Positions 1 through 7,837 of a DNA stretch of 59,327 bases are shown one piece after another. The position numbers and the translations under genes are program-made. Location: the NCBI GenBank assembly GCA_017471785.1, contig JAFURP010000024.1, positions 1 to 59,327 on the forward strand. Direction: 5' to 3'. Under the pieces are notes generated by a model. It was not told where the DNA came from. It saw only the letters and a list, made by a program, of their open reading frames with translations, and did no database searches. The stretch comes from Clostridia bacterium (GTDB lineage Bacteria > Bacillota > Clostridia > Christensenellales > Borkfalkiaceae). Position 1 is the stretch's first letter. Every line of letters begins with the position of its first letter.

Positions 1-2
1 CG

Positions 3-640
3 ATTTTGGAAATGGATCTTGGCGATATTCAATACGCGTATTGCACCGAATTTTTCATTATCAATATGAAAAAGAGCACCACGCTTTCCGCAATCGACAG
101 GTTGCGTGAAAAGTTGATGGCGATCGGCGACAGCGTTATTTGTATCGGTGATTTGGAACTTGTGAAAGTCCACGTGCATACCAACCAACCGGGCAAAGCG
201 CTCACGTACGCTTTGGAACTCGGCGAACTCGATCGTCCGAAGATCGAGAATATGTTGGAACAAAACCGCCAAATGAAAGCCAAAATGGAAGCGGAAAAGA
301 AAGAAATGGGTATGCTTGCGATCTGTACGGGCGCAGGGCTTTCCGAGATTTTCAAAGACCTTTCCGTCGATCGGATTATCGAAGGCGGTCAGACGATGAA
401 TCCCAGCGCGAACGATATCGCGGACGCCGTCAAGAAGATCAATGCAGAACACATTTTCGTGTTCCCCAACAATAAAAACATCATTCTTGCCGCTGAACAG
501 GCGAAAAACCTCGTGGAAAATAAGACGATCCACGTAATCCCTACGAAAAACGTGCCGCAGGGCTTTGCGTCGGCGCTTGAATTCAATCCCGAGGCGAGCG
601 CGGAAGAGAATAAGACGAATATGATCCACGCCCTCGATAA
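3..640 (+). pseudogene. FakA/YloV-like protein, internal fragment (plus-strand copy)
   Basis: This fragment encodes the second half of the DhaL domain and the start of the DegV-like part of a fatty-acid-kinase subunit A (YloV/FakA) protein. It enters at the window edge without a start. It runs through a glycine/valine-rich core (GDSVICIGDLELVKVHVHTN) and the LAICTGAGLSEIF turn, then loses homology near HALDN at about 636. Beyond that the frame stays open only as antisense of the other copy. The protein is roughly 93% identical by eye to the minus-strand copy over about 120 residues, while the DNA differs at many third positions. It is therefore a related but distinct allele or species. The family call is firm; whether the fragment belongs to this genome is doubtful. 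Confidence 0.75.
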
Positions 641-1700
641 TGCGGTCTACGGACAGATCGCGGAAGATGTCGGAAAGTCCCGTGCCCGTACAAATAGCAA
701 GCATACCCATCTCTTTCTTTTCCGCTTCCATCTTGGCTTTGAGCTGCCTGTTTTGTTCGAGCATATTTTCGATCTTCGGTCTATCCAGCTCGCCCAGCTC
801 CAACGCGTAGGTGAGCGCCTTCCCCGGTTGATTGGTATGCACGTGTACCTTGACAAGCTCCAGATCGCCGATACAAATAACGCTGTCGCCGATCCCCATC
901 AAGCGCTCGCGCAAACGGTCGATCGCCGAAAGGGTGGTACTCTTTTTCATATTGATAATAAAGAATTCGGTACAGTAAGCATACTGAATTTCGCCCAAAT
1001 CCATATTGATTATGTTGGAGTTATCCCCGAAAAGGGATTCGTCCTGCACGGCTTCCACTTCCGTAACGCTCTCGGCGATCTCCTCGCCCGTAAGCTCGGA
1101 GGCAAAGCCCTTGATGATCGTCATAAGCCCGACGCCGCCCGAGTCCACGACGCCCGCTTTTTTAAGTACCGGTAAAAGCTCGGGCGTGAGCGCAAGCGCC
1201 TTTTCGCCCTCCGCGATCACTTCCTTGAAGAAATCTTCAAAATTCTTTTTCTTGCCCGCAACCTTGACCGCGTGCTCGCTCATCATACGAATAACGGTAA
1301 GAATGGTACCTTCCTTGGGAACGGAAACGGCGCCGTAGGCGACTTTCGTTCCCTGCTCCATTGCTTTTGCAAAGGTTTTCGTATCCGCTTCCTTTTCGCA
1401 TTTGCCGATTACCGAGCAGATACCCTTCAAAATTTGCGAAAGGATAACGCCCGAGTTACCTCTCGCGCCCTTGAGCGCGCCTTTTGAAATACTGTTACAC
1501 ACCTCCGCAAACGCGTTGGAGGGACAAGCGGAAAGCTCCTTGACCGCCGACTGCATCGTGAGGGACATATTCGTACCCGTATCGCCGTCGGGAACGGGGA
1601 ATACGTTGAGTGCGTCTACTTTTGCGCGATTGATCTCCAGCTGTTTCGCGCCGACGAGTATCATCTTCCGAAATTCGGTGCTGTTTATCGTTTTATGCAT
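626..1700 (-). pseudogene. fakA: FakA/YloV-like DhaL-domain protein, truncated at its C-terminus
   Basis: FakA is the ATP-binding subunit that phosphorylates fatty acids held by FakB proteins for phospholipid synthesis. The ATG at 1700 opens a frame carrying the DhaL hallmark NVFPVPDGDTGTNMSLTM about 30 residues in, then GARGNSGVILSQ and a VDSGGVGL segment. The C-terminal DegV-like domain is cut at about residue 355, where the sequence folds back into an inverted second copy. The frame then continues open to the window edge as nonsense antisense sequence. The upstream gene is yloU, the usual partner. An intact gene would normally be about 550 residues. Truncation is either a misassembly or a real inverted duplication. 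Confidence 0.85.
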
Positions 1701-1825
1701 TTGTTAATGCTCCTTAATTCTTAATTAACGGCGTTTTGCAAAGATATATTTAAGCAAAACGGTGAAGCTATACGCGTATGATAGATACGCAAAAAAGCGC
1801 AAGACGGAACGACTGCGCTGAATGA

Positions 1826-2179
1826 TTAAAGCTTGACGCCGATAACGTTGACGTTGACCGTAGCGACGATCATACCCGTAAACGCCTCGACTTTGTATTT
1901 GATCGCTTCCTTTAAGGACTCCGCCACGGCTACGATGGAAACGCCGTATTTGATCACGACGTACACGTCGATATAAATACGGTTGCCCGTCGTTGTAACC
2001 TTGATGCCGCGACCGCCGCCGTCCTTTTTCTTGGTGAGCAAAGACAAACTGTCGGTGAAACGACGGGAAACCATCTCGACGATCCCGTACGATTCCATCG
2101 CGGTATGCGAAGCGACCTTTGCGATCGAAAGGTCGGATATGGAAATTTTACCGTAAGCGTTGTTCGTATTAACTGCCAT
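1826..2179 (-). CDS. yloU: Asp23/Gls24 family envelope stress protein (YloU)
   Basis: This is a 117-residue cytosolic protein of the Asp23 (DUF322) family, which associates with the membrane and cell-envelope homeostasis. The central IYIDVYVVIKYGVSIVAVAE strand-helix segment and the closing IVATVNVNVIGV strand are typical, as is the length. It is the first gene of the yloU-fakA pair conserved in Firmicutes. A sigma-A-type promoter lies just upstream at 2203-2231, and an AT-rich leader with GGAGAAAA precedes the ATG. The 125 bp between its stop and the fakA start hold no further gene. Function is inferred from family and synteny. Confidence 0.93.
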   Translation of the reverse strand: MAVNTNNAYGKISISDLSIAKVASHTAMESYGIVEMVSRRFTDSLSLLTKKKDGGGRGIKVTTTGNRIYIDVYVVIKYGVSIVAVAESLKEAIKYKVEAFTGMIVATVNVNVIGVKL

Positions 2180-2202
2180 AAGTTTTCTCCATTTACCATT
2201 TC

Positions 2203-2231
2203 ATTGTACACTATTTGCCGCCTTTTGGCAA
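2203..2231 (-). promoter_or_regulatory. Sigma-A promoter of yloU-fakA
   Basis: On the minus strand, TTGCCA is separated by 17 nt from TACAAT, about 25 bp upstream of the yloU start codon. Spacing is ideal and both boxes are close to consensus. Confidence 0.6.
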
Positions 2232-2291
2232 GCACTTTTTCAAAAAAATCGGAATATTTTTTATTTTTTGTCTTTTTGCCCCCGTTTTTGA

Positions 2292-2320
2292 TTGATTTTT
2301 CTTTGCGGAAATGATATATT
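2292..2320 (+). promoter_or_regulatory. Sigma-A promoter of rpmB
   Basis: TTGATT, a 17-nt spacer and TATATT precede rpmB, leaving a leader of about 80 nt. This makes rpmB a single-gene transcript divergent from yloU. Confidence 0.6.
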
Positions 2321-2408
2321 ATTATTGCTTGTTTTCCGTCAAGCGGAATTTCAGGCACCGTTATCATACGAGCTACGGCAAAATTATCCCAATTTCGGAG
2401 GTGTCAAT

Positions 2409-2594
2409 ATGTCAAGAGTATGCAATATCTGCGGTAAAGGTCAAGCTTCGGGCAACAACGTAAGCCACTCCAACCGTAAGACGAGAAGAACTTTCAAAGT
2501 AAACGTTCAAAAGGTCTCCTACGTGGAAGACGGTAAAGAAACGAACGGATACGTTTGCGCGAGATGCATCAGAACGCTTAAAAAAGCCGACTAA
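2409..2594 (+). CDS. rpmB: 50S ribosomal protein L28
   Basis: This is a 61-residue L28 of the large ribosomal subunit. The start [11 protein letters not shown] is set by the Shine-Dalgarno GGAGGTG at 2398-2404. The upstream in-frame extension is leader sequence. Two CxxC pairs (CNIC near the N-terminus and CARC near the C-terminus) indicate the zinc-binding form. [14 protein letters not shown] is the conserved basic core. The gene has its own promoter and terminator and sits divergently from yloU, the same neighbourhood as in other Clostridia. Convergent rpe follows after the shared terminator. Confidence 0.98.
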   Translation: MSRVCNICGKGQASGNNVSHSNRKTRRTFKVNVQKVSYVEDGKETNGYVCARCIRTLKKAD

Positions 2595-2612
2595 AAAGCA
2601 TTACAAAAACGT

Positions 2613-2643
2613 AAAGCCGACGCGAATTTGCGTCGGCTTTTTG
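2613..2643. terminator. Bidirectional terminator between rpmB and rpe
   Basis: An 11-bp perfect stem, AAAGCCGACGC/GCGTCGGCTTT, with a 6-nt loop is flanked by A-rich and T-rich sequence on both sides. It serves convergent rpmB and rpe. Confidence 0.85.
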
Positions 2644-2653
2644 CGTTTGCGGT

Positions 2654-3307
2654 TTACTTTTTCAAAGCGGAGATGGCTGCCGCCCTGTCCGCAGCCTTAA
2701 ATACGGCGCTTCCGGCAACGACGATATTCGCCCCCGCCGCTTTCACGAGCGCGACGTTTTCCGCCGTTACGCCGCCGTCGATCTCGATATCGATATCCCT
2801 ACCGCTTTGCTCCACGAGCCGCTTTACCTCGCGCAGCTTATCCAGCGCTTCGGGGATAAACTTTTGACCGCCAAACCCTGGGAATACGCTCATCACGAGC
2901 ACCATATCGCACGTGGGGATCACCTCGGCGATCTTCTCCACGGGAGTATCGGGATTGATGACCGCGCCGCATTTCACGCCCGTCGATTTGATGAGCGCAA
3001 GCACCTCTTTGAGATTGTCTTGGCACGCCTCCCAATGTACGGTAATAATATCCGCGCCCGCTTTGGCGAAGCGTTCCACGTATTTTTCGGGATGCACGAT
3101 CATCAAGTGACAATCCAGCGGGAGGGTCGTGATCTTACGCAGGTCCTCCACCATTTTGATACCGAACGTGATGTTATTGACGAACACGCCGTCCATCACG
3201 TCGCAATGCACGACGTCCGCGCCGCATTTTTCCAGCGACTGCACCTCCTCGCCCATCTTGGAAAAGTCCGCCGACAAAATAGACGGCGCGATTTTGATAT
3301 TGCTCAT
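2654..3307 (-). CDS. rpe: Ribulose-phosphate 3-epimerase
   Basis: This 217-residue TIM-barrel enzyme interconverts ribulose-5-phosphate and xylulose-5-phosphate in the pentose phosphate pathway. Visible family motifs are the start IKIAPSILSADF, HCDVMDGVFVNN (metal His/Asp), LDCHLMIVHPEKY, VMSVFPGFGGQKF and the phosphate-binding DIEIDGGV with VAGSAVF near the end. The ATG at 3307 is preceded by AGGAGAAAC. The longer reading frame upstream is repeat DNA. In relatives rpe follows stp-prkC-rsgA; here it follows rlmN directly, with a repeat block between them. Confidence 0.97.
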   Translation of the reverse strand: MSNIKIAPSILSADFSKMGEEVQSLEKCGADVVHCDVMDGVFVNNITFGIKMVEDLRKITTLPLDCHLMIVHPEKYVERFAKAGADIITVHWEACQDNLKEVLALIKSTGVKCGAVINPDTPVEKIAEVIPTCDMVLVMSVFPGFGGQKFIPEALDKLREVKRLVEQSGRDIDIEIDGGVTAENVALVKAAGANIVVAGSAVFKAADRAAAISALKK

Positions 3308-3388
3308 ATCCGTTTCTCCTATTGTATATATGATATTATTTGTTACGGCTAACGCCGTTGCAAACATTGCGTTGAACGCTATGCGTTC

Positions 3389-3449
3389 GTGAATTGCGTA
3401 CTGCGTACGCGTGAATCGGCCAGCTCCGTGAATTGCCGCCTGCGGCGGC
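3389..3449. repeat. Array of GTGAATT-spaced mini-hairpins
   Basis: GTGAATT/GTGAATC words at 3389, 3411 and 3428 alternate with short palindromes (GCGTACtgcGTACGC, GCCGCCtgcGGCGGC). The same architecture appears at 6890-6937 with different hairpin sequences. Confidence 0.75.
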
Positions 3450-3543
3450 GTGGTGGCTGGATTTAATACGCGATCGCTTCTCCGCGTTCGCAACGACAAA
3501 CGGTATTTACAACTATAGTTGTATACTCGGAGCCGAGCGAAGC

Positions 3544-3670
3544 AAAAACAAAGCAAGATACAAGCAAGACAAGGAAAGCGCGGATTTCTCGACGGGAGAT
3601 TTACGAAAGGTAAACGAGCGAGAGAAAACGCAAGCTTGACGCCGTATTGCGCCGCATATTCTTTGTTTTT
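3544..3670. repeat. Long-hairpin interspersed repeat, copy R1
   Basis: The copy is bounded by a perfect 10-bp inverted repeat, AAAAACAAAG (3544-3553) and CTTTGTTTTT (3661-3670). Its core has nested arms including TTTCTCG...CGAGAGAAAA, a GTAAAC apical stem, and the shared tail GACGCCGTATTGCG. The right end overlaps the stop codon of rlmN. The preceding segment at 3508-3543 (GTTGTATACTCGGAGCCGAG) is also shared with other copies. Confidence 0.8.
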
Positions 3671-4715
3671 ACAAGTAACTGTTTCTAAGCTGTCCGCACG
3701 CGCCCCCAATATCCACTCCGATCTGACGGCGTAAGGTCGCGGAAAGCCCTCCCTTTTCCAGCCTACCCAAAAAGCGGTAGGCTTCTTTATCCCCGAGCGC
3801 CTTTAATTCGCGCTCCTTCACCTCGTTCAAGCGGATCAAATTGACGTGACAGGGCTTACCCTTGAGAAGCCTTATAAGCGCGTCCGCGTGCGCTTCGTCG
3901 CAATTTTCTCCCTCGATCAGCGTATACTCGAAATAATACCGTCTGCCCGTCTTTTGAAAATAATACTCGCACGCTTTCAAGATATCCTCTATCTTATACG
4001 CCTTGGCAACGGGCATCGTCCGCGCGCGCGATACGTCGTCCGTAGCGTGTAGGGAAACGGTCAAATTGAGGGGTATGCCCTCGTCGGCAAGCCGATACAT
4101 TTTCGGTACCAAGCCACAGGTGGAAAGGGAGATATTCCGCGCGCTCATGCCAAAGCCCCGTTCGTCGCAAACGCTTCTTAAAAATCGCAGCGTATTGTCG
4201 TAGTTGTCGAGCGGCTCGCCGCTGCCCATCAAAACGACGTTAGTGACCGCGCGCGCCTCGGCGCCCTTGCCCTGCGTTTCCGCTTTATGCAGCGCGTTGA
4301 CGAGCAGGATCTGCGAAAGGATCTCTCCCGAAGTGAGATCGCGCACCAAGCCGTTTAAGGTGGAGGCGCAAAACTTACAGCCCATTCTACACCCCACCTG
4401 CGTAGAAACGCATTGCGTATAGCCGTATTTATACTTCATCAAAACGCCCTCTACGAGATTGCCGTCGGCAAAGGCAAAGAGGTATTTTTCCGTCCCGTCC
4501 GCCGAATAAAAGGTTTCGCGTATCGTCACGGGCGCGTCCTCGTACTCCTCCAAAAGCCGCTCCTTGAGCGCGTTGGGAAGGGAGGAGATCGCCGTGATCG
4601 CCTTTCCCTGCAATATACCCTCGTAGAGCTGTTTCGCGCGAAATTTCTTTTCGCCGAACGAGAGTATCAACGCTTCGATTTCCGCAAAGGATAAGTCCTG
4701 TAAAATCTTTTTCAT
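3669..4715 (-). CDS. rlmN: Dual-specificity 23S rRNA/tRNA adenine-C2 methyltransferase RlmN
   Basis: This 348-residue radical-SAM enzyme methylates A2503 of 23S rRNA and A37 of some tRNAs. The [4Fe-4S] motif CRMGCKFC gives C109, C113 and C116. The GSGEPLDNYDN SAM-binding loop follows, and GGACGQLR near the end carries the second catalytic cysteine (about C340). Length is normal for the family. Its ATG overlaps the stop of rsmB by 4 nt, indicating translational coupling at the end of the priA-def-fmt-rsmB-rlmN run. Its stop codon coincides with the terminal arm of repeat R1. Confidence 0.98.
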   Translation of the reverse strand: MKKILQDLSFAEIEALILSFGEKKFRAKQLYEGILQGKAITAISSLPNALKERLLEEYEDAPVTIRETFYSADGTEKYLFAFADGNLVEGVLMKYKYGYTQCVSTQVGCRMGCKFCASTLNGLVRDLTSGEILSQILLVNALHKAETQGKGAEARAVTNVVLMGSGEPLDNYDNTLRFLRSVCDERGFGMSARNISLSTCGLVPKMYRLADEGIPLNLTVSLHATDDVSRARTMPVAKAYKIEDILKACEYYFQKTGRRYYFEYTLIEGENCDEAHADALIRLLKGKPCHVNLIRLNEVKERELKALGDKEAYRFLGRLEKGGLSATLRRQIGVDIGGACGQLRNSYL

Positions 4716-5947
4716 ACCTTCCTCGTCATTTTACTCACGTAAAACCCCGCCCCGTAAGCCTCGTCAGGCAAAAACTGTAAGCCGAAGCTTTTCTTCTCGT
4801 GTACGAGCGGACTTTCGAGCTTTTCCAAAACGAACTCCTCGTGCTTTTTCAAGAACGCGTCCACGACCCTATCGTTCTCCTCCTCGAAAAGGGAACAGGT
4901 GGAATAATAAAGCGCGCCTCCCTTTTTTACGTATCGGGAGCAAGTATCCAAAATCGCCGTTTGCGCGGCGGCAAGCCCCTTGAAATCCTCCGCTTTTCTA
5001 AACAGCTTGATATCGGGATTTTCGCTCACCGTACCAAAGCCCGAACAAGGCACGTCGCAAAGCACGCCGTCGAACCTTTCCGCGTATTGCTCGTCGAAAA
5101 CGCCGCTGTCCTTTTGCAAAGCGGTGATATTTTCCGCGCCCATTCTTTCTTTGTATTGCTCGATCAAAGCCACGCGATGCGCGTGCAATTCAAACGAGGT
5201 TACGCGCTTGCACTTTTTTGATAAAAGCACCGACTTCCCTCCGGGCGCCGCACAAGCGTCAAGCAAGCTCTCGCAAGGCGCTACTACGCCGCAAATGGCG
5301 ATACTGCCTACCGATTGAAAGGTATATTTTCCCTCGTCGAAGCCCTCGTCGCGCACGAATTTTTCGAATATATAATTCCCCTCAAAGGGGGTGGCGATAT
5401 GCGGCTTTTGCAAATACGCCTCCGCGCCCCTCTCAAAACGCACGGAAACGCCCGAGGACGCGGCTTTTGCGATCGCTTCCGCTCTATTGCCGTACTCCTT
5501 TTTCAAGCGTTTATAGGCGTATAAGGGATAGGAAAGCGCGATCGCCCTCCCCTCGTCGCCCGTAGGCAACGCCTTATCCACCGCCTCCTTGTCGAACCGC
5601 CGTAAAAAGGCGTTGACGAAGCTGCTTACGCCGCTCTTTCCCAGCTTTTTGCAAAGGGTGACGGCAAGATCGGTGACCATATACCGCTTTTTGTCCATAA
5701 ACAAAAGCATATACAGGGAAATTTTAAGGATCGTCCGCACGGCGAGCTTGGGATTTTTGGGCGCGTAATAACGGATACAAAAATCGAAATATCCGTCGTT
5801 TTCGAGTACGCCGTACACGATCCTCACCGTCCGCGCGCGGTTTTGCTCCTCGATATAGGTATCGGCGATCGCCTGCTTTACGCGCGCGCCGTCCGAATAT
5901 ATCTTCGTCAAAATGACGAACGGGTCGTAAACGGGATTGCTCAGCAT
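4712..5947 (-). CDS. rsmB: 16S rRNA (cytosine-967-C5)-methyltransferase RsmB
   Basis: This 411-residue, two-domain enzyme has an N-terminal NusB-like RNA-binding helical domain (about residues 1-130, with VRIVYGVLEN and FVNAFLRRF) followed by a Rossmann methyltransferase. SAM and catalytic motifs are DACAAPGGKS, GVLCDVPCSGFG and YYSTCSLFEEEND, which provide the two cysteines (PCSG and TCS) of m5C enzymes. It starts inside the 3' end of fmt (7-nt overlap) and overlaps rlmN by 4 nt, so the three are translated as a coupled set. Confidence 0.97.
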   Translation of the reverse strand: MLSNPVYDPFVILTKIYSDGARVKQAIADTYIEEQNRARTVRIVYGVLENDGYFDFCIRYYAPKNPKLAVRTILKISLYMLLFMDKKRYMVTDLAVTLCKKLGKSGVSSFVNAFLRRFDKEAVDKALPTGDEGRAIALSYPLYAYKRLKKEYGNRAEAIAKAASSGVSVRFERGAEAYLQKPHIATPFEGNYIFEKFVRDEGFDEGKYTFQSVGSIAICGVVAPCESLLDACAAPGGKSVLLSKKCKRVTSFELHAHRVALIEQYKERMGAENITALQKDSGVFDEQYAERFDGVLCDVPCSGFGTVSENPDIKLFRKAEDFKGLAAAQTAILDTCSRYVKKGGALYYSTCSLFEEENDRVVDAFLKKHEEFVLEKLESPLVHEKKSFGLQFLPDEAYGAGFYVSKMTRKV

Positions 5948-6873
5948 GAGAACACCTGTCCGCGTCTTGCCTTTCTACCGTTGAGGAAATCGCCGCCGCT
6001 CATTCTCTTACCGCCCGACGCCTGCACCTCCAAAAGCTTGACGAACCCGTCGGCGCACTTGACGATCAAGCCGCGTTTGGGAATATCGCAAACGATCTCG
6101 CCGCAGGCGGCTTCCGTTTCCTCAAACGCCGCCCTTTCCGCGCGGTAGACGTTGATCTTATTCCCCTCCAGCTCAGCGTACGCCACGGGCGCAGGATTCA
6201 TCGCCCGAACGAGATCGACGATCTCGTTCGCCCCTTTGGAAAAGTCGATCTTGGCGTCCTCCTTGCCTATTTTCCGAACGATCCGCACGCCGTCCTTATT
6301 TTGCGGCGTAAGGGTATACTCTCCCGATTGCAGGGCAATGAGCGCTTCTATAACCAGCTCCGCACCGATACGCGAAAGCCGCTCGGACAGCTCGCCGTAG
6401 GTTTCGGTCTCTCCTATCGCCGTGCGCTCTACGCAAAGCAGGTCGCCGCAATCCAAGCCCAATTCCGTTTTCATAATCGAAACGCCCGTATCCTTTTCCC
6501 CCGCCAAAATACAGCTTTGAACGGGCGAAGCGCCGCGGTATTGGGGCAACAGCCCCGCGTGGATATTCCAAACGCCGAGCGGAAAGCAATCGAGCACCTC
6601 TTGGGAAAGGATCTGCCCGTACGCGCAGGTGATCATCAAATCGCCGCCGAGCGCTTTTACGCTCTCCACCTCGTCGCGAATTTTAAGCGGTTGCAACAGG
6701 GGGATATTATGCGCCAAAGCCACCGTTTTCACGGGCGGCGGCGTGAGCACGCCCTTGCGCCCCTGCGGCTTATCCGCCTGCGTGATAACGCCCACGACCT
6801 CGTAGCCGCGATCGATTATTTTTTGAAGCGGCGCGACGGCAAACTCCGGCGTTCCGGCAAACACGATTTTCAT
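5941..6873 (-). CDS. fmt: Methionyl-tRNA formyltransferase
   Basis: This 310-residue enzyme formylates initiator Met-tRNA. MKIVFAGTPEFAV is the standard N-terminus, so the start is at 6873; in-frame sequence further upstream is repeat DNA. PPPVK precedes the hinge, AYGQILSQEVLDCFPLGVWN leads into NIHAGLLPQYRGASPVQ (catalytic Asn/His region), and a C-terminal OB-like domain follows. It is normally translated just after def. Here def and fmt are separated by about 350 bp holding a mini-hairpin array and two tandem repeat copies. Confidence 0.97.
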   Translation of the reverse strand: MKIVFAGTPEFAVAPLQKIIDRGYEVVGVITQADKPQGRKGVLTPPPVKTVALAHNIPLLQPLKIRDEVESVKALGGDLMITCAYGQILSQEVLDCFPLGVWNIHAGLLPQYRGASPVQSCILAGEKDTGVSIMKTELGLDCGDLLCVERTAIGETETYGELSERLSRIGAELVIEALIALQSGEYTLTPQNKDGVRIVRKIGKEDAKIDFSKGANEIVDLVRAMNPAPVAYAELEGNKINVYRAERAAFEETEAACGEIVCDIPKRGLIVKCADGFVKLLEVQASGGKRMSGGDFLNGRKARRGQVFSC

Positions 6874-6889
6874 AGATACTCCCTTGTAA

Positions 6890-6937
6890 GTGAATTGCCC
6901 CGTTGGGGCGTGAATTAGCGGCTGTGCCGCCGTGAAT
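6890..6937. repeat. GTGAATT-spaced mini-hairpin array upstream of fmt
   Basis: GTGAATT at 6890, 6910 and 6932 (the last GTGAAT) flanks palindromes GCCCCgttGGGGC and GCGGCtgtGCCGC. It lies within 20 bp of the fmt start codon, so in the fmt transcript it would form hairpins in the leader. Confidence 0.75.
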
Positions 6938-6960
6938 GGCGCCGCAAATACGTCGTTTGT

Positions 6961-7079
6961 AACACGAAGCAAGACGCGAGCAGTTCAAGGCGCGCGAGCC
7001 TTTACAACTATAGTTGTATACTCATAGCCGAGCGAGAAAAGCACAGCGCAACGAGGAAATGCATAGCTTATTCTTCGTT
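6961..7079. repeat. Long-hairpin repeat, degenerate copy R2b
   Basis: The ends are AACACGAAG and CTTCGTT, an imperfect inverted repeat. Positions 7030-7079 match 7170-7219 of copy R2a at 48 of 50 bases. The centre contains the palindrome ACAACTATAGTTGT, also found at 3508-3523 next to R1. Confidence 0.75.
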
Positions 7080-7098
7080 CTACACCGAGCCGAGCGAT

Positions 7099-7222
7099 AA
7101 AAACGAAGCAAGAAGCAAGCAGTTCAAGGCGCGCGAGCATTTTCGACGCGAGAAGTACACATAGTACACGAGCGAGAAAAGCACAGCGCAACGAAGAAAT
7201 GCGTAGCTTATTCTTCGTTTTT
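7099..7222. repeat. Long-hairpin repeat, copy R2a
   Basis: A perfect 10-bp terminal inverted repeat, AAAAACGAAG (7099-7108) and CTTCGTTTTT (7213-7222), bounds this copy. Its right end overlaps the def stop codon. It is in tandem with R2b at a 140-bp period. Confidence 0.8.
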
Positions 7223-7676
7223 AATTTTTCTCGACGTGGGTCGCCTTATCTATATACAACACCCCGTCGAGATGATCCAGCTCGTGACAAACGGCGCGCG
7301 CGAAAAAGCCCTTCGCTTGTAAGATACGCTTCTCGCCCGTACGGTCCTGATAGGCAAGCTTGACCTTCATAGGTCGGGAAACGATACCGCTCTTTCCGCG
7401 CACGGAAAGGCAGCCCTCCCAGCCCGTTTGCTCGCCCTTTTGCGCCAAAATAACGGGGTTGATAAATTCAAAATACCCCTCTTTTTCCATATCCACGACG
7501 ACCACGCGGCGTAAAACGCCTACCTGCGGCGCGGCAAGCCCTGCGCCCTTCTCCTTTTTCACCGTGTCTTTCATATCGTCGAGCAACCTCATAAGCCCCT
7601 CGTCAAAGCTCTCCACGGGGAAGCATTTTTGCCTTAATACGTCGTCGCCGACTTGTACTATATTACGAATAGCCAT
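7221..7676 (-). CDS. def: Peptide deformylase
   Basis: This 151-residue metalloenzyme removes the N-formyl group from nascent proteins, undoing the action of Fmt encoded next door. All three family motifs are present: GAGLAAPQVG, EGCLS and HELDHLDG, supplying the metal-binding Cys and two His and the catalytic Glu. Length matches the short type-1 enzymes. The stop codon TAA is the first part of the terminal arm of repeat R2a, so the mRNA 3' end would carry that hairpin. Confidence 0.98.
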   Translation of the reverse strand: MAIRNIVQVGDDVLRQKCFPVESFDEGLMRLLDDMKDTVKKEKGAGLAAPQVGVLRRVVVVDMEKEGYFEFINPVILAQKGEQTGWEGCLSVRGKSGIVSRPMKVKLAYQDRTGEKRILQAKGFFARAVCHELDHLDGVLYIDKATHVEKN

Positions 7677-7710
7677 AATATTCTCCTACGTTTTCTATCT
7701 CTATATACCC

Positions 7711-7835
7711 GTTAAAAGCGAAGATACGAGCAAGACGAGGCGGACGCGGCTTTTCCGACGGGCGTTTACTTTGCGTAAACAAGCAAGGAAAAAGATAAGT
7801 CCAACGCCGTATTGCGACGTATATGCGCTTTTAAC
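7711..7835. repeat. Long-hairpin repeat, copy R4
   Basis: A perfect 10-bp terminal inverted repeat with a third sequence, GTTAAAAGCG (7711-7720) and CGCTTTTAAC (7826-7835), bounds this copy. The core keeps GAGCAAGACGAGGCGGACGC, an apical GTTTACtttgcGTAAAC stem and CCAACGCCGTATTGCG. It fills the gap between priA and def, ending 3 bp from the priA stop. Confidence 0.8.
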
Positions 7836-7837
7836 CC

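Noticed and set aside
6..1175. A single 389-codon plus-strand reading frame at the window start
   Set aside because: Only codons up to about 640 match FakA. The rest is antisense of the minus-strand fakA copy, so the full frame is a chimera.
3307..3669. A spoVM-like micro-gene between rlmN, rpe and rpmB
   Set aside because: Neither the short rpmB-rpe gap nor the rpe-rlmN spacer encodes a recognisable SpoVM peptide.
3308..3709. N-terminal extension of rpe
   Set aside because: It encodes repeat DNA and antisense of rlmN. The true start with a Shine-Dalgarno is at 3307.
6874..6972. N-terminal extension of fmt by 33 codons
   Set aside because: The extension is translated mini-hairpin array. 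The family start MKIVFAGTPEF lies at 6873.
6961..7222. CRISPR array suggested by repeated words near def
   Set aside because: There are only two tandem copies, each a long hairpin, with no short uniform repeats or unique spacers and no cas genes.
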